A program made the position numbers and the translations under genes. From NCBI RefSeq assembly GCF_002163855.1, contig NZ_CP019332.1:1901145-1965144 (forward strand): DNA of 64,000 nucleotides, given 5' to 3'. Below, in pieces: positions 33,766 to 43,492 of this stretch. The notes under the pieces were generated by a model. It ran no database searches, was not told the origin of the DNA, and worked only from the letters and a program-made list of their open reading frames with translations. The DNA comes from Winogradskyella sp. PC-19 (lineage in GTDB: Bacteria > Bacteroidota > Bacteroidia > Flavobacteriales > Flavobacteriaceae). Each line of letters starts with the position of its first letter. Position 1 is the stretch's first letter.

Positions 33766-35616
33766 ATGGGACAATTAAAAGTAAAACAATTAGAGACTCC
33801 AGAGGAAAAAGCGATATATACGCATTACTTAATCAAGGATTTAAAAGCCCTGGATACAATGCTAAAAGAAGGTTTAATTGAAAAAGAACCCATGCGAATA
33901 GGAGCAGAGCAAGAATTTTGTTTAGTTACAGAAGACTATTTTCCGAGTAAAAAATGTTTGGACGTCCTTCAAGCTATAGATGACGACCATTTTACTACCG
34001 AAATAGGAAAATATGATTTAGAAATTAATTCAGATCCGTTATTACTTAAAAACAAATGTTTCACTGAGCTCCACAATCAACTACAGGCGCTTCTACACAA
34101 AGCACAAGAAAAGGCAAAGGCATTAGGTGTAAAAGTACTTTTGACAGGTATATTACCAACACTTAGATACAAACATATTTCTGAAAAATACATGACGCCA
34201 AAACCGCGTTATCATGTTTTAAATGAGGCATTAAAAGATTCACGAAGCCAACATTTTAATATTCATATTAAAGGTGTTGATGAGTTAAGTTTGTTTCATA
34301 ATAGCGTAATGTTAGAGGCTTGTAACACAAGCTTTCAAACACATTTACAAATTAATCCAGATGAGTTTGTAGAAAAATACAATTGGGCACAAACCATCTC
34401 TGGACCTATTTTAGCAGTATGTGCCAATTCTCCATTATTATTTGGAAGAGAACTTTGGGCTGAAACCAGAATAGCTTTATTTACCCAAAGTATTGACACA
34501 AGAACTAATTCACTAGTTTTTGACGAAAAACAATCTAGAGTTAGTTTTGGAGGTGCTTGGGAAAAAGGTTCGGTGACCGATATCTTTAAGGACCACATTT
34601 CTCGTTTTAGAAGCTTATTAACTTCCAACGAGCAAGAAGATAGCTTAGAGCTATTAGAAGGTGGAGAAATCCCAAAACTCAAAGCACTTCAACTTCATAA
34701 TGGTACCGTATACAAATGGAATCGTGTTTGTTACGGTGTTGGTGGAGGAAAACCACATCTCAGAATAGAATGCCGATACATACCAAGTGGGCCGACATTA
34801 AAAGACGAAATAGCAAATATGGTATTTTGGGTTGGCTTAATGTTGGGTCAGTCGGAAGAATATAAGGATATGCCATCCAAAATGGAGTTTAGAGCCGTGA
34901 AAAATAATTTTTTTAAAGCTGCTCGCTATGGAATGGAAACAAAATTTAAGTGGATGGGCAAGCTTATTTCGGCAGGAGATTTAATTTCAAAAATCTTATT
35001 ACCAATGGCTAGAAAAGGGCTATTAAAATCAGACATTAACCAAGCTGATATTGATTTGTATTTAGGTATTATTGAAAATAGAATAAAATCTAAAAACGGT
35101 GCGCAATGGATGATAAAAAGTTATAGGAATTTACAAAACACAAAGACTAGATTTGAATCAAGACAGCAATTAACAGCTTTTATGCACAAGCATCAATTTG
35201 GAGACAAAACAGTTGATGAGTGGTCTGAATTAAATAGTATTGAACTTAACTATATTAAGCAGAAAAAGATAGTTAAGCATAGAATGAAAACAAATTTATT
35301 TATGGTATATGAAAGTGATAGTTTAGAGCTTGTGAGTCATATAATGCAATGGAAAAACATACACCACCTTCCAGTAATTAACAACCAAAAAGAGCTTACG
35401 GGACTTATTACTTGGACAGATTTAATAAAACTTGGAAATTTAGATTTGAAATTTACTGTTAAAGAAGCTATGCAAACAGAGCTTATTACAATTAGTCAAG
35501 AAAAACCGCTCGATAAAGCAAAGCAAATAATGAAAGACCATCATATAAATTGTCTTCCTGTAGTCCATAAAAAGAAACTATTAGGGATATTGACCACTAA
35601 TGACTTTAAGGATTAA
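33766..35616 (+). CDS. Glutamate-cysteine-ligase-like (GCS2-type) protein with C-terminal CBS pair
   Basis: 616 residues. The first about 480 resemble carboxylate-amine/gamma-glutamyl ligases: MRIGAEQEFCLVTED and EIGKYDLEINSDPLLL are the Glu-rich ATP/Mg-binding strands, and RYIPSGPTLKDEIANMVFW follows later. The end (about 504-616) is a tandem CBS pair (HHLPVINNQKELTGLITWTDL; HHINCLPVVHKKKLLGILTTNDF), which usually senses adenine nucleotides. The fusion suggests an energy-regulated ligase. It lies 3 bp before an aspartoacylase-like gene; together they could make and break an N-acyl or gamma-glutamyl amide bond, but the substrate is unknown. Confidence 0.75.
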   Translation: MGQLKVKQLETPEEKAIYTHYLIKDLKALDTMLKEGLIEKEPMRIGAEQEFCLVTEDYFPSKKCLDVLQAIDDDHFTTEIGKYDLEINSDPLLLKNKCFTELHNQLQALLHKAQEKAKALGVKVLLTGILPTLRYKHISEKYMTPKPRYHVLNEALKDSRSQHFNIHIKGVDELSLFHNSVMLEACNTSFQTHLQINPDEFVEKYNWAQTISGPILAVCANSPLLFGRELWAETRIALFTQSIDTRTNSLVFDEKQSRVSFGGAWEKGSVTDIFKDHISRFRSLLTSNEQEDSLELLEGGEIPKLKALQLHNGTVYKWNRVCYGVGGGKPHLRIECRYIPSGPTLKDEIANMVFWVGLMLGQSEEYKDMPSKMEFRAVKNNFFKAARYGMETKFKWMGKLISAGDLISKILLPMARKGLLKSDINQADIDLYLGIIENRIKSKNGAQWMIKSYRNLQNTKTRFESRQQLTAFMHKHQFGDKTVDEWSELNSIELNYIKQKKIVKHRMKTNLFMVYESDSLELVSHIMQWKNIHHLPVINNQKELTGLITWTDLIKLGNLDLKFTVKEAMQTELITISQEKPLDKAKQIMKDHHINCLPVVHKKKLLGILTTNDFKD

Positions 35617-35619
35617 TTA

Positions 35620-36834
35620 ATGATTATATTAAAGGAAAACCCCACTATCGAAAAGCGAATAATTGATCACAAAAAAGGAAAGTTTCGCGGACCAACACTT
35701 GTTTTTTTTGCTGGCATACACGGTAATGAACAAGCGGGTGTCAAGGCTTTAAAAAATGTCTTACCTCAGCTTAACGAGCATAATATCTATGGCGAAGTTT
35801 ATGGTATTTATGGAAACATTAATGCGATTCAACAAAATAAAAGATACATTGACAACGATTTAAATCGTATTTGGACCACAAACCTTTTAAATCAATTAAA
35901 AGACAAAGAAAATTATACCAACGAAGAAAAAGAGCAGATTGCTATTTACGAACTCATTTCAGATATTTTATCAAATACCACAGAACCAACCTATTTCATA
36001 GATTTTCATACGACATCAAGTAAGACACTTCCTTTTATAACCATTAATGACGCTTTAATTAATAGGAAGTTTTCAAGGCATTTTCCTGTACCTATAGTCC
36101 TAGGAGTTGAAGAATATCTTGAAGGTCCACTCTTAAGTTATTTAAACAAAAGAGGTTTTGTTTCCTTAGGTTTCGAAGCAGGTCAACATATAGATAAACA
36201 AGCAATATATAATTGCGAAGCTTTTATTCGCTTAACTTTTTATTTATCAGGATTATTAAAAGAAGAAGCTCAAGACTATAATAAGTACTATAAGCAACTC
36301 CAATCTGCATCAAAAAAGAGAACAGATATTTATGAAGTAGTTTATAAGTACGATATAAAAGAAGAGGAGGACTTTAAAATGAAATCTGGGTTTGAAAGTT
36401 TTCAACCCATTAAGAAAGGCATATTATTAGCAACTTCCAATGATATTCCTATACACGCACCATCAAGTCATGAGTTGTTTATGCCACTATATCAAGAAAG
36501 AGGTAACGATGGATTTTTTATTATAAAAAAAACACCTCGCTTTTTTCTTTTACTCTCTTCAATTTTAAGAAAGTTTAGGGCAGATCGTTTATTAACATTA
36601 CTCCCAGGTATAAAATGGCACGATAAATCTAAAGGTGTTTTGAGGGCAAACCTTAAGATTACTCGTTTTTTAGCTAAATCTATTTTCCACCTTTTAGGAT
36701 ACAGAAACAAACAAGAAGACAAAACACACCTCTTATTATATAACAGAGAGCGCGTATCTAGAAATGATATGTATAAAGACTTAGATTGGTACAAATCAAA
36801 AAAAAGACGCCTATTAGACGTCTTCTTTTTATAA
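35620..36834 (+). CDS. Succinylglutamate desuccinylase/aspartoacylase-family zinc hydrolase
   Basis: 404 residues. FAGIHGNEQAGVKAL holds zinc ligands His34 and Glu37, DNDLNRIW is the family's R-containing substrate loop, and DFHTTSS supplies the third ligand His130. The last about 130 residues, including KKTPRFFLLLSSILRKFRADRLL, lie outside the M14-type core and are hydrophobic and basic, suggesting membrane contact. Co-transcribed with the ligase-like gene. Hydrolyses an amide in the family; real substrate unknown. Confidence 0.8.
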   Translation: MIILKENPTIEKRIIDHKKGKFRGPTLVFFAGIHGNEQAGVKALKNVLPQLNEHNIYGEVYGIYGNINAIQQNKRYIDNDLNRIWTTNLLNQLKDKENYTNEEKEQIAIYELISDILSNTTEPTYFIDFHTTSSKTLPFITINDALINRKFSRHFPVPIVLGVEEYLEGPLLSYLNKRGFVSLGFEAGQHIDKQAIYNCEAFIRLTFYLSGLLKEEAQDYNKYYKQLQSASKKRTDIYEVVYKYDIKEEEDFKMKSGFESFQPIKKGILLATSNDIPIHAPSSHELFMPLYQERGNDGFFIIKKTPRFFLLLSSILRKFRADRLLTLLPGIKWHDKSKGVLRANLKITRFLAKSIFHLLGYRNKQEDKTHLLLYNRERVSRNDMYKDLDWYKSKKRRLLDVFFL

Positions 36835-36851
36835 TTTAAGTAATTGGTTAA

Positions 36852-38654
36852 TTACTTCTTATTATTGTCTCGGTTGATATCAGCCATCATTTGTGATGAA
36901 TCGATTTCCACAGAAGCTACTTCTTTTGAAGCTTTTAAGGTATAAGTGGGATAAGCCCAAGCCCAATCACCTACGATGGTTGCTTCGGTTGGTTTTTCGC
37001 CACGCATCATTTGTAATGGTATATAAAAATCTTCTTTTGAACCGTCTGTGTAGGTAACGGAAAGGTCAATAGGCATAGGCATTTGACCAATGCGCTCTAG
37101 AGTTACATTTTTTCCTTCAATCGATTTAACACCATAATCTATTGTATTTGTAGTTTGACCAAAATCGATAAGATACCAGTCCAATTCAAAGTCTGTAATT
37201 CGTTCTGCTGTACGGATAATATCCATTGGCTTTGGATGTTTAAATGCAAAATCATTAAAGTATTTTTTTAATGTTTTCTTTAAATTATCTTCACCAATAA
37301 CATATCCTAATTGAGCTATAAAGACAGCACCTTTTGAATATGCTGCAGAACTATAAGCCCTATTGTATGCATAACGGTCTGCATGCGTTGTCAATGGTTG
37401 TTCTCTTCCTGATTTAGCTAAACCAATATAACCACGGTAAGACCCAGATGTTGGGTTGTCTCTAGGCTCATCTCTTAGCGAGTTCATAGCTAAAGCAGAA
37501 ATATAACTTGTAAAACCCTCATCCATCCACTCGTGTTTAGCCTCATTAGTAGCTAATAAAAATTGAAACCAAGTGTGCGCTAATTCGTGTGCCGTAACGC
37601 CAAGTAGACCACCATAGCTTCTTTTTCCTGTGATTAATGTACACATTGCATACTCCATTCCGCCATCACCACCTTGAATCACTGAATATTGTTCATAAGG
37701 GTAATTCCCAACATTTTCTGAGAAAAATTTCATCAGCTTTGCAGTATCTGCTTGTAAATCTTTCCAATTTTTTAAGTTTTCAGCAGGTAAATCTTTTTTA
37801 TAATAGAAGTTTAAAAGTGGCCCGTTTGTAACTTGGTATGTGTCATGAATATAATCTTTATCTGCAGCCCAAGTAAAATCATGAACATTTGGTGCTAAAA
37901 AGCGCATCGTTTTTCTTGAACCATTTATTAATGGCTCACCTTGTAAATATCCTGTTCCGCCAACTACATAATCCTTATCAATAGTCAAGGAGACATCAAA
38001 ATCACCCCAAACACCATGAAACTCTCGCCCGATATACGGGTCTGCATGCCAGCCTTCGTCATCATACTCTGCTAACTTTGGATACCATTGTGTCATAGAT
38101 AGTGCAACGCCTTCAGCATTATTTCGACCAGATCGACGAATTTGTACTGGAACTTGAGCGTCAAAGTTCATTTTAAAAGTTACTTTTTCACCTGGTTGAA
38201 TAGGTTTGTCAAGTTTTACTTCTAAAACAGTTCCAACTGTTTCATAATCCAAGGCGGCTCCGTTTTGAGATAAAGAATTAACTTTTATAAAGCCTATTTC
38301 GTTTGGTTTGAGCTTACTGATTCTGTCTCCAACACGTCTATCGGGATCTGCAATCGTTCGAGAGCGAACATCCATTTCGCTACCAGGTTGGAACGCATTA
38401 AAATACAAGTGATAATACACACGACTCAAAACATCTGGGGAGTTATTTGTATATACCAAAGTCTGGTCACCTTTATATTGATAATTATTTGTATTCATAT
38501 CAATATTCATCTTGTAATCGACATGTTGCTGCCAATAAGAGCTAGTTGAATTGTTTACTGCTGTTGCTGCTGATTTGGTTGACGTTACCTGTTTTGTTGT
38601 ATTACACGAAACAAGCAAACACGCTATGATTAGTATCGAAAATATTTTTTTCAT
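36852..38654 (-). CDS. M1-family metallopeptidase lipoprotein
   Basis: About 600 residues from the ATG at 38654 (a TTG one codon earlier is also possible). The lipobox LLVSC places a lipidated Cys near residue 17. The gluzincin site reads HELAHTWFQFLLATNEAKHE, with the zinc ligands in HExxH and the distant Glu of the following HEWMDEG. GGMEYAM is the M1 aminopeptidase exopeptidase motif. Probable periplasmic or surface aminopeptidase digesting peptides. Adjacent on the same strand to an S8 protease (24 bp away), so the two may share a transcript. Confidence 0.9.
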   Translation of the reverse strand: MKKIFSILIIACLLVSCNTTKQVTSTKSAATAVNNSTSSYWQQHVDYKMNIDMNTNNYQYKGDQTLVYTNNSPDVLSRVYYHLYFNAFQPGSEMDVRSRTIADPDRRVGDRISKLKPNEIGFIKVNSLSQNGAALDYETVGTVLEVKLDKPIQPGEKVTFKMNFDAQVPVQIRRSGRNNAEGVALSMTQWYPKLAEYDDEGWHADPYIGREFHGVWGDFDVSLTIDKDYVVGGTGYLQGEPLINGSRKTMRFLAPNVHDFTWAADKDYIHDTYQVTNGPLLNFYYKKDLPAENLKNWKDLQADTAKLMKFFSENVGNYPYEQYSVIQGGDGGMEYAMCTLITGKRSYGGLLGVTAHELAHTWFQFLLATNEAKHEWMDEGFTSYISALAMNSLRDEPRDNPTSGSYRGYIGLAKSGREQPLTTHADRYAYNRAYSSAAYSKGAVFIAQLGYVIGEDNLKKTLKKYFNDFAFKHPKPMDIIRTAERITDFELDWYLIDFGQTTNTIDYGVKSIEGKNVTLERIGQMPMPIDLSVTYTDGSKEDFYIPLQMMRGEKPTEATIVGDWAWAYPTYTLKASKEVASVEIDSSQMMADINRDNNKK

Positions 38655-38680
38655 CAATCTGAATTTTAATTAATTTAAGA

Positions 38681-40270
38681 TTATAATTTTGAAGCCATTA
38701 TTAAGGCATTGTATACATTAGCAATACGACCGGTTTTAGATAAGTTTGAAAACGGCTGCACGTCGTTAGAGTCACCACCAACAACCACCTTAGTTGTTAA
38801 CTGTAGACCAGAACTTAATATCACATCTTTGACTTGTACAGCAGATAAGTTAGGATATTGAGAACGTAATAAAGCAGCTAAACCAGCAATTGCAGGCGCA
38901 GCCATAGAAGTACCTCCTTTTGTATCATATTCATTTTCAGGAGTTGTGGAATATACTTGTGCTCCCGGAGCAAATATATCTACATTTTTGTCACCGTAGT
39001 TAGAAAAACCAGCAACCAATCCGCTACCATATTTTGGCGCTAAAGCACCAACAGAAATATAATTGTCAGCAACTTCGGTTCCGTTGATATTATCTGAAGG
39101 AAAGTTAGGCTCAACATCTATATCCTTACTGTCATTACCAGCAGCATGAACAATTAATACGTCTTTTTCGGCAGCATATTTTATAGCATCTCTTACCCAG
39201 TCACTATGTGGAGAGTACGATTTACCGAAGCTTCCATTAATAATTGTAGCGCCATTATCTACCGCATAACGTATTGCCTTAGCAATGTCTTTGTCATATT
39301 CGTCACCATTTGGCACTGCTCTTATTGACATGATTTCAACATTATTAGCAACACCATTTGCACCTTTACCATTGTTACGTTCTGCAGCGATTATACCAGC
39401 AACGTGAGTACCGTGGCTCTCAGATTTTTTTACAGGTTTAACATTCCCATTTCCATAACCTGGTTTGTCATTAAAATCATCTGGATTATCACCAGTTTTG
39501 CGACCCCTGAAATCTGTGTTGTAATTATAATTAAGTTGTTCATTTAAAGATACTGCGTATTCTTTAACTGCTTTAAGAGTTAAGTTGTTACTATATAAAA
39601 ACATCTGTATCCCTTTGGCTTGACCCATTGCTTGGTCTTTAGGTTGAATTTTTTGTACATCTTCTTCTGTATAATTGTCTTTACCTAAGTGTTTTTTTAA
39701 CGCCTCTTGAGCTGGTGGAATTTGTTGTAATAAGGCATCAACATTTTGTTTTGTTTGTAGCGCTTCACTTTTACTTTTTTCAATTTCAGCTTTAGCTTCT
39801 TCAAATCTAGGATTGCTTTTTTCTCCACTTGCCACCAAACGCGTCATTTCTAATTGCTCATTATAGGTGTCTCCTAAAAAGTTCCAACCATGAATATCGT
39901 CTACATAGCCATTGTTATCATCGTCTTTTCCATTATTTGGAACTTCATCTTTATTAGTCCATATAACGCCATCAAGGTCTTCGTGGTCTATATCAATTCC
40001 TGAATCGATAACAGCAACGATTACTTTTTTACCTTTTTTACTTTTAATAATTTCGGCATATGCTCTATCAACACCCATTCCTGGAATGGTATCTTTTTCA
40101 AGATCTAGGTGACCCCAATTTTCTTTTTCAGCTTTAGTTAATTCTGAAACTTTTAGGGGTGAGGTATCAATATTTTCAATAGGTGTCGAAATTAGTTTTG
40201 AAGGCCCACAGCCTACTAAAAATAAAGTTGTTAGGACATAAAAAAATAGTGACTTACTTATATATTTCAT
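38681..40270 (-). CDS. S8 (subtilisin-type) serine peptidase lipoprotein
   Basis: 529 residues. The lipobox FLVGC puts the lipid at Cys21. The catalytic triad is visible: Asp89 in VIAVIDSGIDIDHEDL, His286 in SHGTHVAGIIA and Ser455 in GGTSMAAPAIAG. The Asp-to-His spacing is nearly 200 residues instead of about 30, because of a helical, charged insertion (about 135-255). That may act as a lid or chaperone segment. Surface-anchored degradation of proteins is likely. It lies 12 bp from the MBL gene, consistent with a three-gene peptidase unit. Confidence 0.9.
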   Translation of the reverse strand: MKYISKSLFFYVLTTLFLVGCGPSKLISTPIENIDTSPLKVSELTKAEKENWGHLDLEKDTIPGMGVDRAYAEIIKSKKGKKVIVAVIDSGIDIDHEDLDGVIWTNKDEVPNNGKDDDNNGYVDDIHGWNFLGDTYNEQLEMTRLVASGEKSNPRFEEAKAEIEKSKSEALQTKQNVDALLQQIPPAQEALKKHLGKDNYTEEDVQKIQPKDQAMGQAKGIQMFLYSNNLTLKAVKEYAVSLNEQLNYNYNTDFRGRKTGDNPDDFNDKPGYGNGNVKPVKKSESHGTHVAGIIAAERNNGKGANGVANNVEIMSIRAVPNGDEYDKDIAKAIRYAVDNGATIINGSFGKSYSPHSDWVRDAIKYAAEKDVLIVHAAGNDSKDIDVEPNFPSDNINGTEVADNYISVGALAPKYGSGLVAGFSNYGDKNVDIFAPGAQVYSTTPENEYDTKGGTSMAAPAIAGLAALLRSQYPNLSAVQVKDVILSSGLQLTTKVVVGGDSNDVQPFSNLSKTGRIANVYNALIMASKL

Positions 40271-40282
40271 TATAATAGGGTT

Positions 40283-41140
40283 TTAAAAAATATCTTCACA
40301 ACTATAAACATCATCAAGGCGCACACCTTTTTCTGTGTTTTTAACTGTTATTATAGGATTATGAGCATCATGCTCCAAAAATAAATAGTAATTGTTATCT
40401 GCAGCTAAATTTAAGAACAATTCTTTTTCATCGAGGGTTAGTAGAGGTCTAGTATCATATCCCATTACAAAAGGGATAGGCAAGTGTCCAGCAGTTGGTA
40501 ATAAATCAGCCATAAAACAAATGGTTTTCCCTTTATAATTAATCATCGGAATCATTTGTTTGTCAGTGTGGCCATTTGCAAAAAATATGTCAAAACCTAG
40601 TTCAGAATTTTTTAATATTGAATCATCAGGAAGCGATGTGAATTTCAGATGCCCACTTTCTTCCATTGGCAGAATATTTTCTTTTAAAAAAGATGCTTTT
40701 TCGCGTCTATTTGGTTCTGTCGCCCATCGCCAATGGTCTTCATTACTCCAAAAGTTAGCGTTTTTAAAAGCGGGCTCTAAAACAGTCTTGTCTTTATTAT
40801 ATTGAATGCTTCCACCACAATGGTCAAAATGTAAATGTGTCATAAACACATCAGTGATATCATTACGATGAAACCCATTTGCAGCTAAAGATTTATCAAT
40901 AGAATCATTACCCCATAAATGATAGTAGCCATAAAACTTATCACTTTGTTTGTCACCCATTCCTGTATCGATTAAAATCAATCTATCGCCATTCTCGATT
41001 AATAGACATCGAGCTGCGATATCTATCATGTTATTAGCATCCGCAGGATTGGTTCGTTGCCATAAAGATTTTGGTACAACACCAAACATAGCGCCGCCAT
41101 CTAACTTAAAATTTCCTGCCTCTATTGGGTAAAGGTTCAT
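40283..41140 (-). CDS. MBL-fold metallo-hydrolase
   Basis: About 285 residues; the start is placed at the internal ATG at 41140 because NLYPIEAGNFKLDGGAMFG is the usual family N-terminus, while the frame extends to 41167. The zinc-binding HLHFDH (HxHxDH) is clear, with the later ligand in FANGHTDKQM. Family members range from lactonases to thiol or phosphodiester hydrolases; this subgroup resembles Bacteroidota lactonase-like proteins, substrate undetermined. Confidence 0.82.
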   Translation of the reverse strand: MNLYPIEAGNFKLDGGAMFGVVPKSLWQRTNPADANNMIDIAARCLLIENGDRLILIDTGMGDKQSDKFYGYYHLWGNDSIDKSLAANGFHRNDITDVFMTHLHFDHCGGSIQYNKDKTVLEPAFKNANFWSNEDHWRWATEPNRREKASFLKENILPMEESGHLKFTSLPDDSILKNSELGFDIFFANGHTDKQMIPMINYKGKTICFMADLLPTAGHLPIPFVMGYDTRPLLTLDEKELFLNLAADNNYYLFLEHDAHNPIITVKNTEKGVRLDDVYSCEDIF

Positions 41141-41238
41141 AAGAACGCAAATTAAGAAAAACCGCATAAATTCTAGGAAGGCTTTTAGAATTTATTAGTA
41201 TTTAAAAAAAGAGTATTTTCGAATAAAAATAGACCAGC

Positions 41239-43443
41239 TTGAAAAAACTAAATCGAAGCGTAAACTTAACATCGGCAATAGCCATTAGTATTGGTGGAAT
41301 GCTTGGAAGTGGCATTTTTGTTTTACCTGGAATTGCAGCTGCAAAAACAGGTTCGTCTATTTGGATTGCATATTTATTAGCTGCTATTTGTATTCTCCCT
41401 GCAGCATTATCTAAAAGCGAATTAGCGACTTCAATGCCTTCTTCTGGAGGAACATATGTTTACATAGAGCGAACGTTTGGGCCTGTTTTTGGCACAATTG
41501 CAGGCATTGGCTTATGGTTGTCTTTGCTTCTAAAAAGTTCATTTGCATTAGTTGGTTTTGGAGCTTACCTTACAGTTTTAGTGAGTATTGACGAAGGTTT
41601 TACAAAATATGCAGCACTCTTTTTTCTACTGGTTATTTTATTCCTTAACATATTTGGCATTAAAAAAGTTGGGAAGGTTCAAATAGTTATTGTGACCATA
41701 AGCCTTATAAGTTTAGCGGCGCTTTTAATTTTTGGTTTACCAAACGTAAAGCAAGAGTATTTACAACCCGTGTTTTCTAATGGTAATATCGGTTTAGCTT
41801 CAACAGTAGCATTTGTCTATATTTCTTATGCGGGTGTGACTAAAATTGCTGCTATTGCTGGCGAAATTAAACAACCAAATGTTAATTTGCCTCGCGCCAT
41901 GATTTTATCGCTGGTTATCATGTCATTGATTTATGTTTCTGTTGCTTTTACTTTAGTTGGAAACATTCCTATGGATATTTTAGGAACAGATATCAAACCT
42001 ATTTACACCATTTCCGAAATTTTAGGCGGCACTTATGTTGGTTACGTGGCAGCTGTAGTTGGTGTCATCACTCTCGTGTCTATGGCAAATTCAGGCGTTC
42101 TGGCGGCATCTCGTTTTCCGTTTGCGATGGCAATAGATAAATTGCTACCAGAGTTTATGAGTAAAATTCATTCAAAATACTTAACACCAGTCGTTACTAT
42201 AGTTATGACCTGTATGGTTATGGCTTTAGTTATTTTGTTTTTAGATGTAGAAAAAATTGCAAAACTAGCCAGTGCTTTTATGGTGATGATGTTTATATCT
42301 GTTAACGCTTGTGTAATTGTTTTAAGAGAAACAGCAACACAGTGGTATAATCCTCCATATAAATCCCCTTTTTATCCTTACGTTCAATTATTTGGAATAA
42401 TAAGTGGTATTATTTTATTGATTTTACTAGGTTTTGTGCCATTATTAGCGATTCTTTTTATTAGTGTTTTAGGTTTTTTAATTTATTTAAAATATGGAAA
42501 AAAAACAGCAAGAGTTGGTGTTTTACGTAAATACGGTCGTCGTGCAGCATTGTTTTTGTTATACAAAAGAAAGCATAGAAAAAAACTCACTCAAAGTAAT
42601 GAGGTTACTATTAAAAAAGAGTTTCTTGATGGCAAATTCTTAGATGATGCTGGTGTTGTTGTTCCGCTTTTGGGAGACGAAACATCTCCTGAAATGTTGG
42701 TAGAAATAGGAGCCGCTTTAAATACTAAGGAAAAATTACAAGTAGCTAATATCATCGAAGTACCAAACCAGACATTTTTGGAAGCTGTTGTAGATGAAAA
42801 CCCAAAGGTAAATGCCTTGGCGCGTCGTTTTTCTAGACTAGCACAAAACAATGAAATCAATATCGATTTTGAATCAGTTGTAACACATAATGTTTCAGAT
42901 ACCATATATGAGTTGAGTGACCAAACCCATTGCGATTGGCTTGTTTTTGGCTGGAATGGTCGTGCTAGAACAGGAATTTTAATCAATAACCCAATTGGTT
43001 GGTTAATGACGCATATCAACTCAAATTTCGCCCTATTTAAAGACAACGGTGTTCGCTATATTGGTAAAGTTCTTATTGCGTTGAGACCAGGACGAAATGA
43101 TGAAAAATTTATAGAAGTTGCTGATAGAATTAGCGAATTTTATGGTGCTTCATTTTCTTTTCTTCGTGTTGTTCATGAAGATATCTCGGATGAAGAATTA
43201 GAAGAAATAGAAAATGCTTCAACTAAACTTATTGAAAAGTCAAGTGCAGAATCTAAATTAGTTGTTGTAAAGTCCAACAATTCTATTGATACCATTTCAA
43301 AAATGTCAGCATCTTATGATTTATTAATTTTAGGTACTCCACAAAAGGAAAGCTGGACAAGTATGCTTTTTGGAACAGGAAAAGATAAGTTTACAGAAAA
43401 ATCGGCATGCTCCGTATTGCGACTTACAATTAAAGCAAATTAG
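41239..43443 (+). CDS. APC-family amino acid permease fused to universal-stress-like domains
   Basis: 734 residues. The start codon is TTG at 41239, since there is no suitable ATG. The first about 440 residues form about 12 helices of the amino acid-polyamine-organocation family: ISIGGMLGSGIFVLPGIAA is the helix I unwound GSGIF motif. The C-terminal about 270 residues carry two UspA-like repeats (LVFGWNGRARTG, LLILGTPQKESW), soluble and cytoplasmic, often used to regulate such transporters. The substrate is probably an amino acid. A CPA-type antiporter follows 49 bp downstream. Confidence 0.85.
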   Translation: MKKLNRSVNLTSAIAISIGGMLGSGIFVLPGIAAAKTGSSIWIAYLLAAICILPAALSKSELATSMPSSGGTYVYIERTFGPVFGTIAGIGLWLSLLLKSSFALVGFGAYLTVLVSIDEGFTKYAALFFLLVILFLNIFGIKKVGKVQIVIVTISLISLAALLIFGLPNVKQEYLQPVFSNGNIGLASTVAFVYISYAGVTKIAAIAGEIKQPNVNLPRAMILSLVIMSLIYVSVAFTLVGNIPMDILGTDIKPIYTISEILGGTYVGYVAAVVGVITLVSMANSGVLAASRFPFAMAIDKLLPEFMSKIHSKYLTPVVTIVMTCMVMALVILFLDVEKIAKLASAFMVMMFISVNACVIVLRETATQWYNPPYKSPFYPYVQLFGIISGIILLILLGFVPLLAILFISVLGFLIYLKYGKKTARVGVLRKYGRRAALFLLYKRKHRKKLTQSNEVTIKKEFLDGKFLDDAGVVVPLLGDETSPEMLVEIGAALNTKEKLQVANIIEVPNQTFLEAVVDENPKVNALARRFSRLAQNNEINIDFESVVTHNVSDTIYELSDQTHCDWLVFGWNGRARTGILINNPIGWLMTHINSNFALFKDNGVRYIGKVLIALRPGRNDEKFIEVADRISEFYGASFSFLRVVHEDISDEELEEIENASTKLIEKSSAESKLVVVKSNNSIDTISKMSASYDLLILGTPQKESWTSMLFGTGKDKFTEKSACSVLRLTIKAN

Positions 43444-43492
43444 CGCTCAATTTGTGGTTTCTTTACTAACTTTACTTCTTTAAAACACACAT

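Noticed and set aside
40283-41167. Signal peptide on the MBL hydrolase (start at 41167)
   Set aside because: MRFFLICVL looks signal-like, but the family N-terminus begins at the internal ATG at 41140 and the extension is only 9 residues with no charged or cleavage region typical of export.
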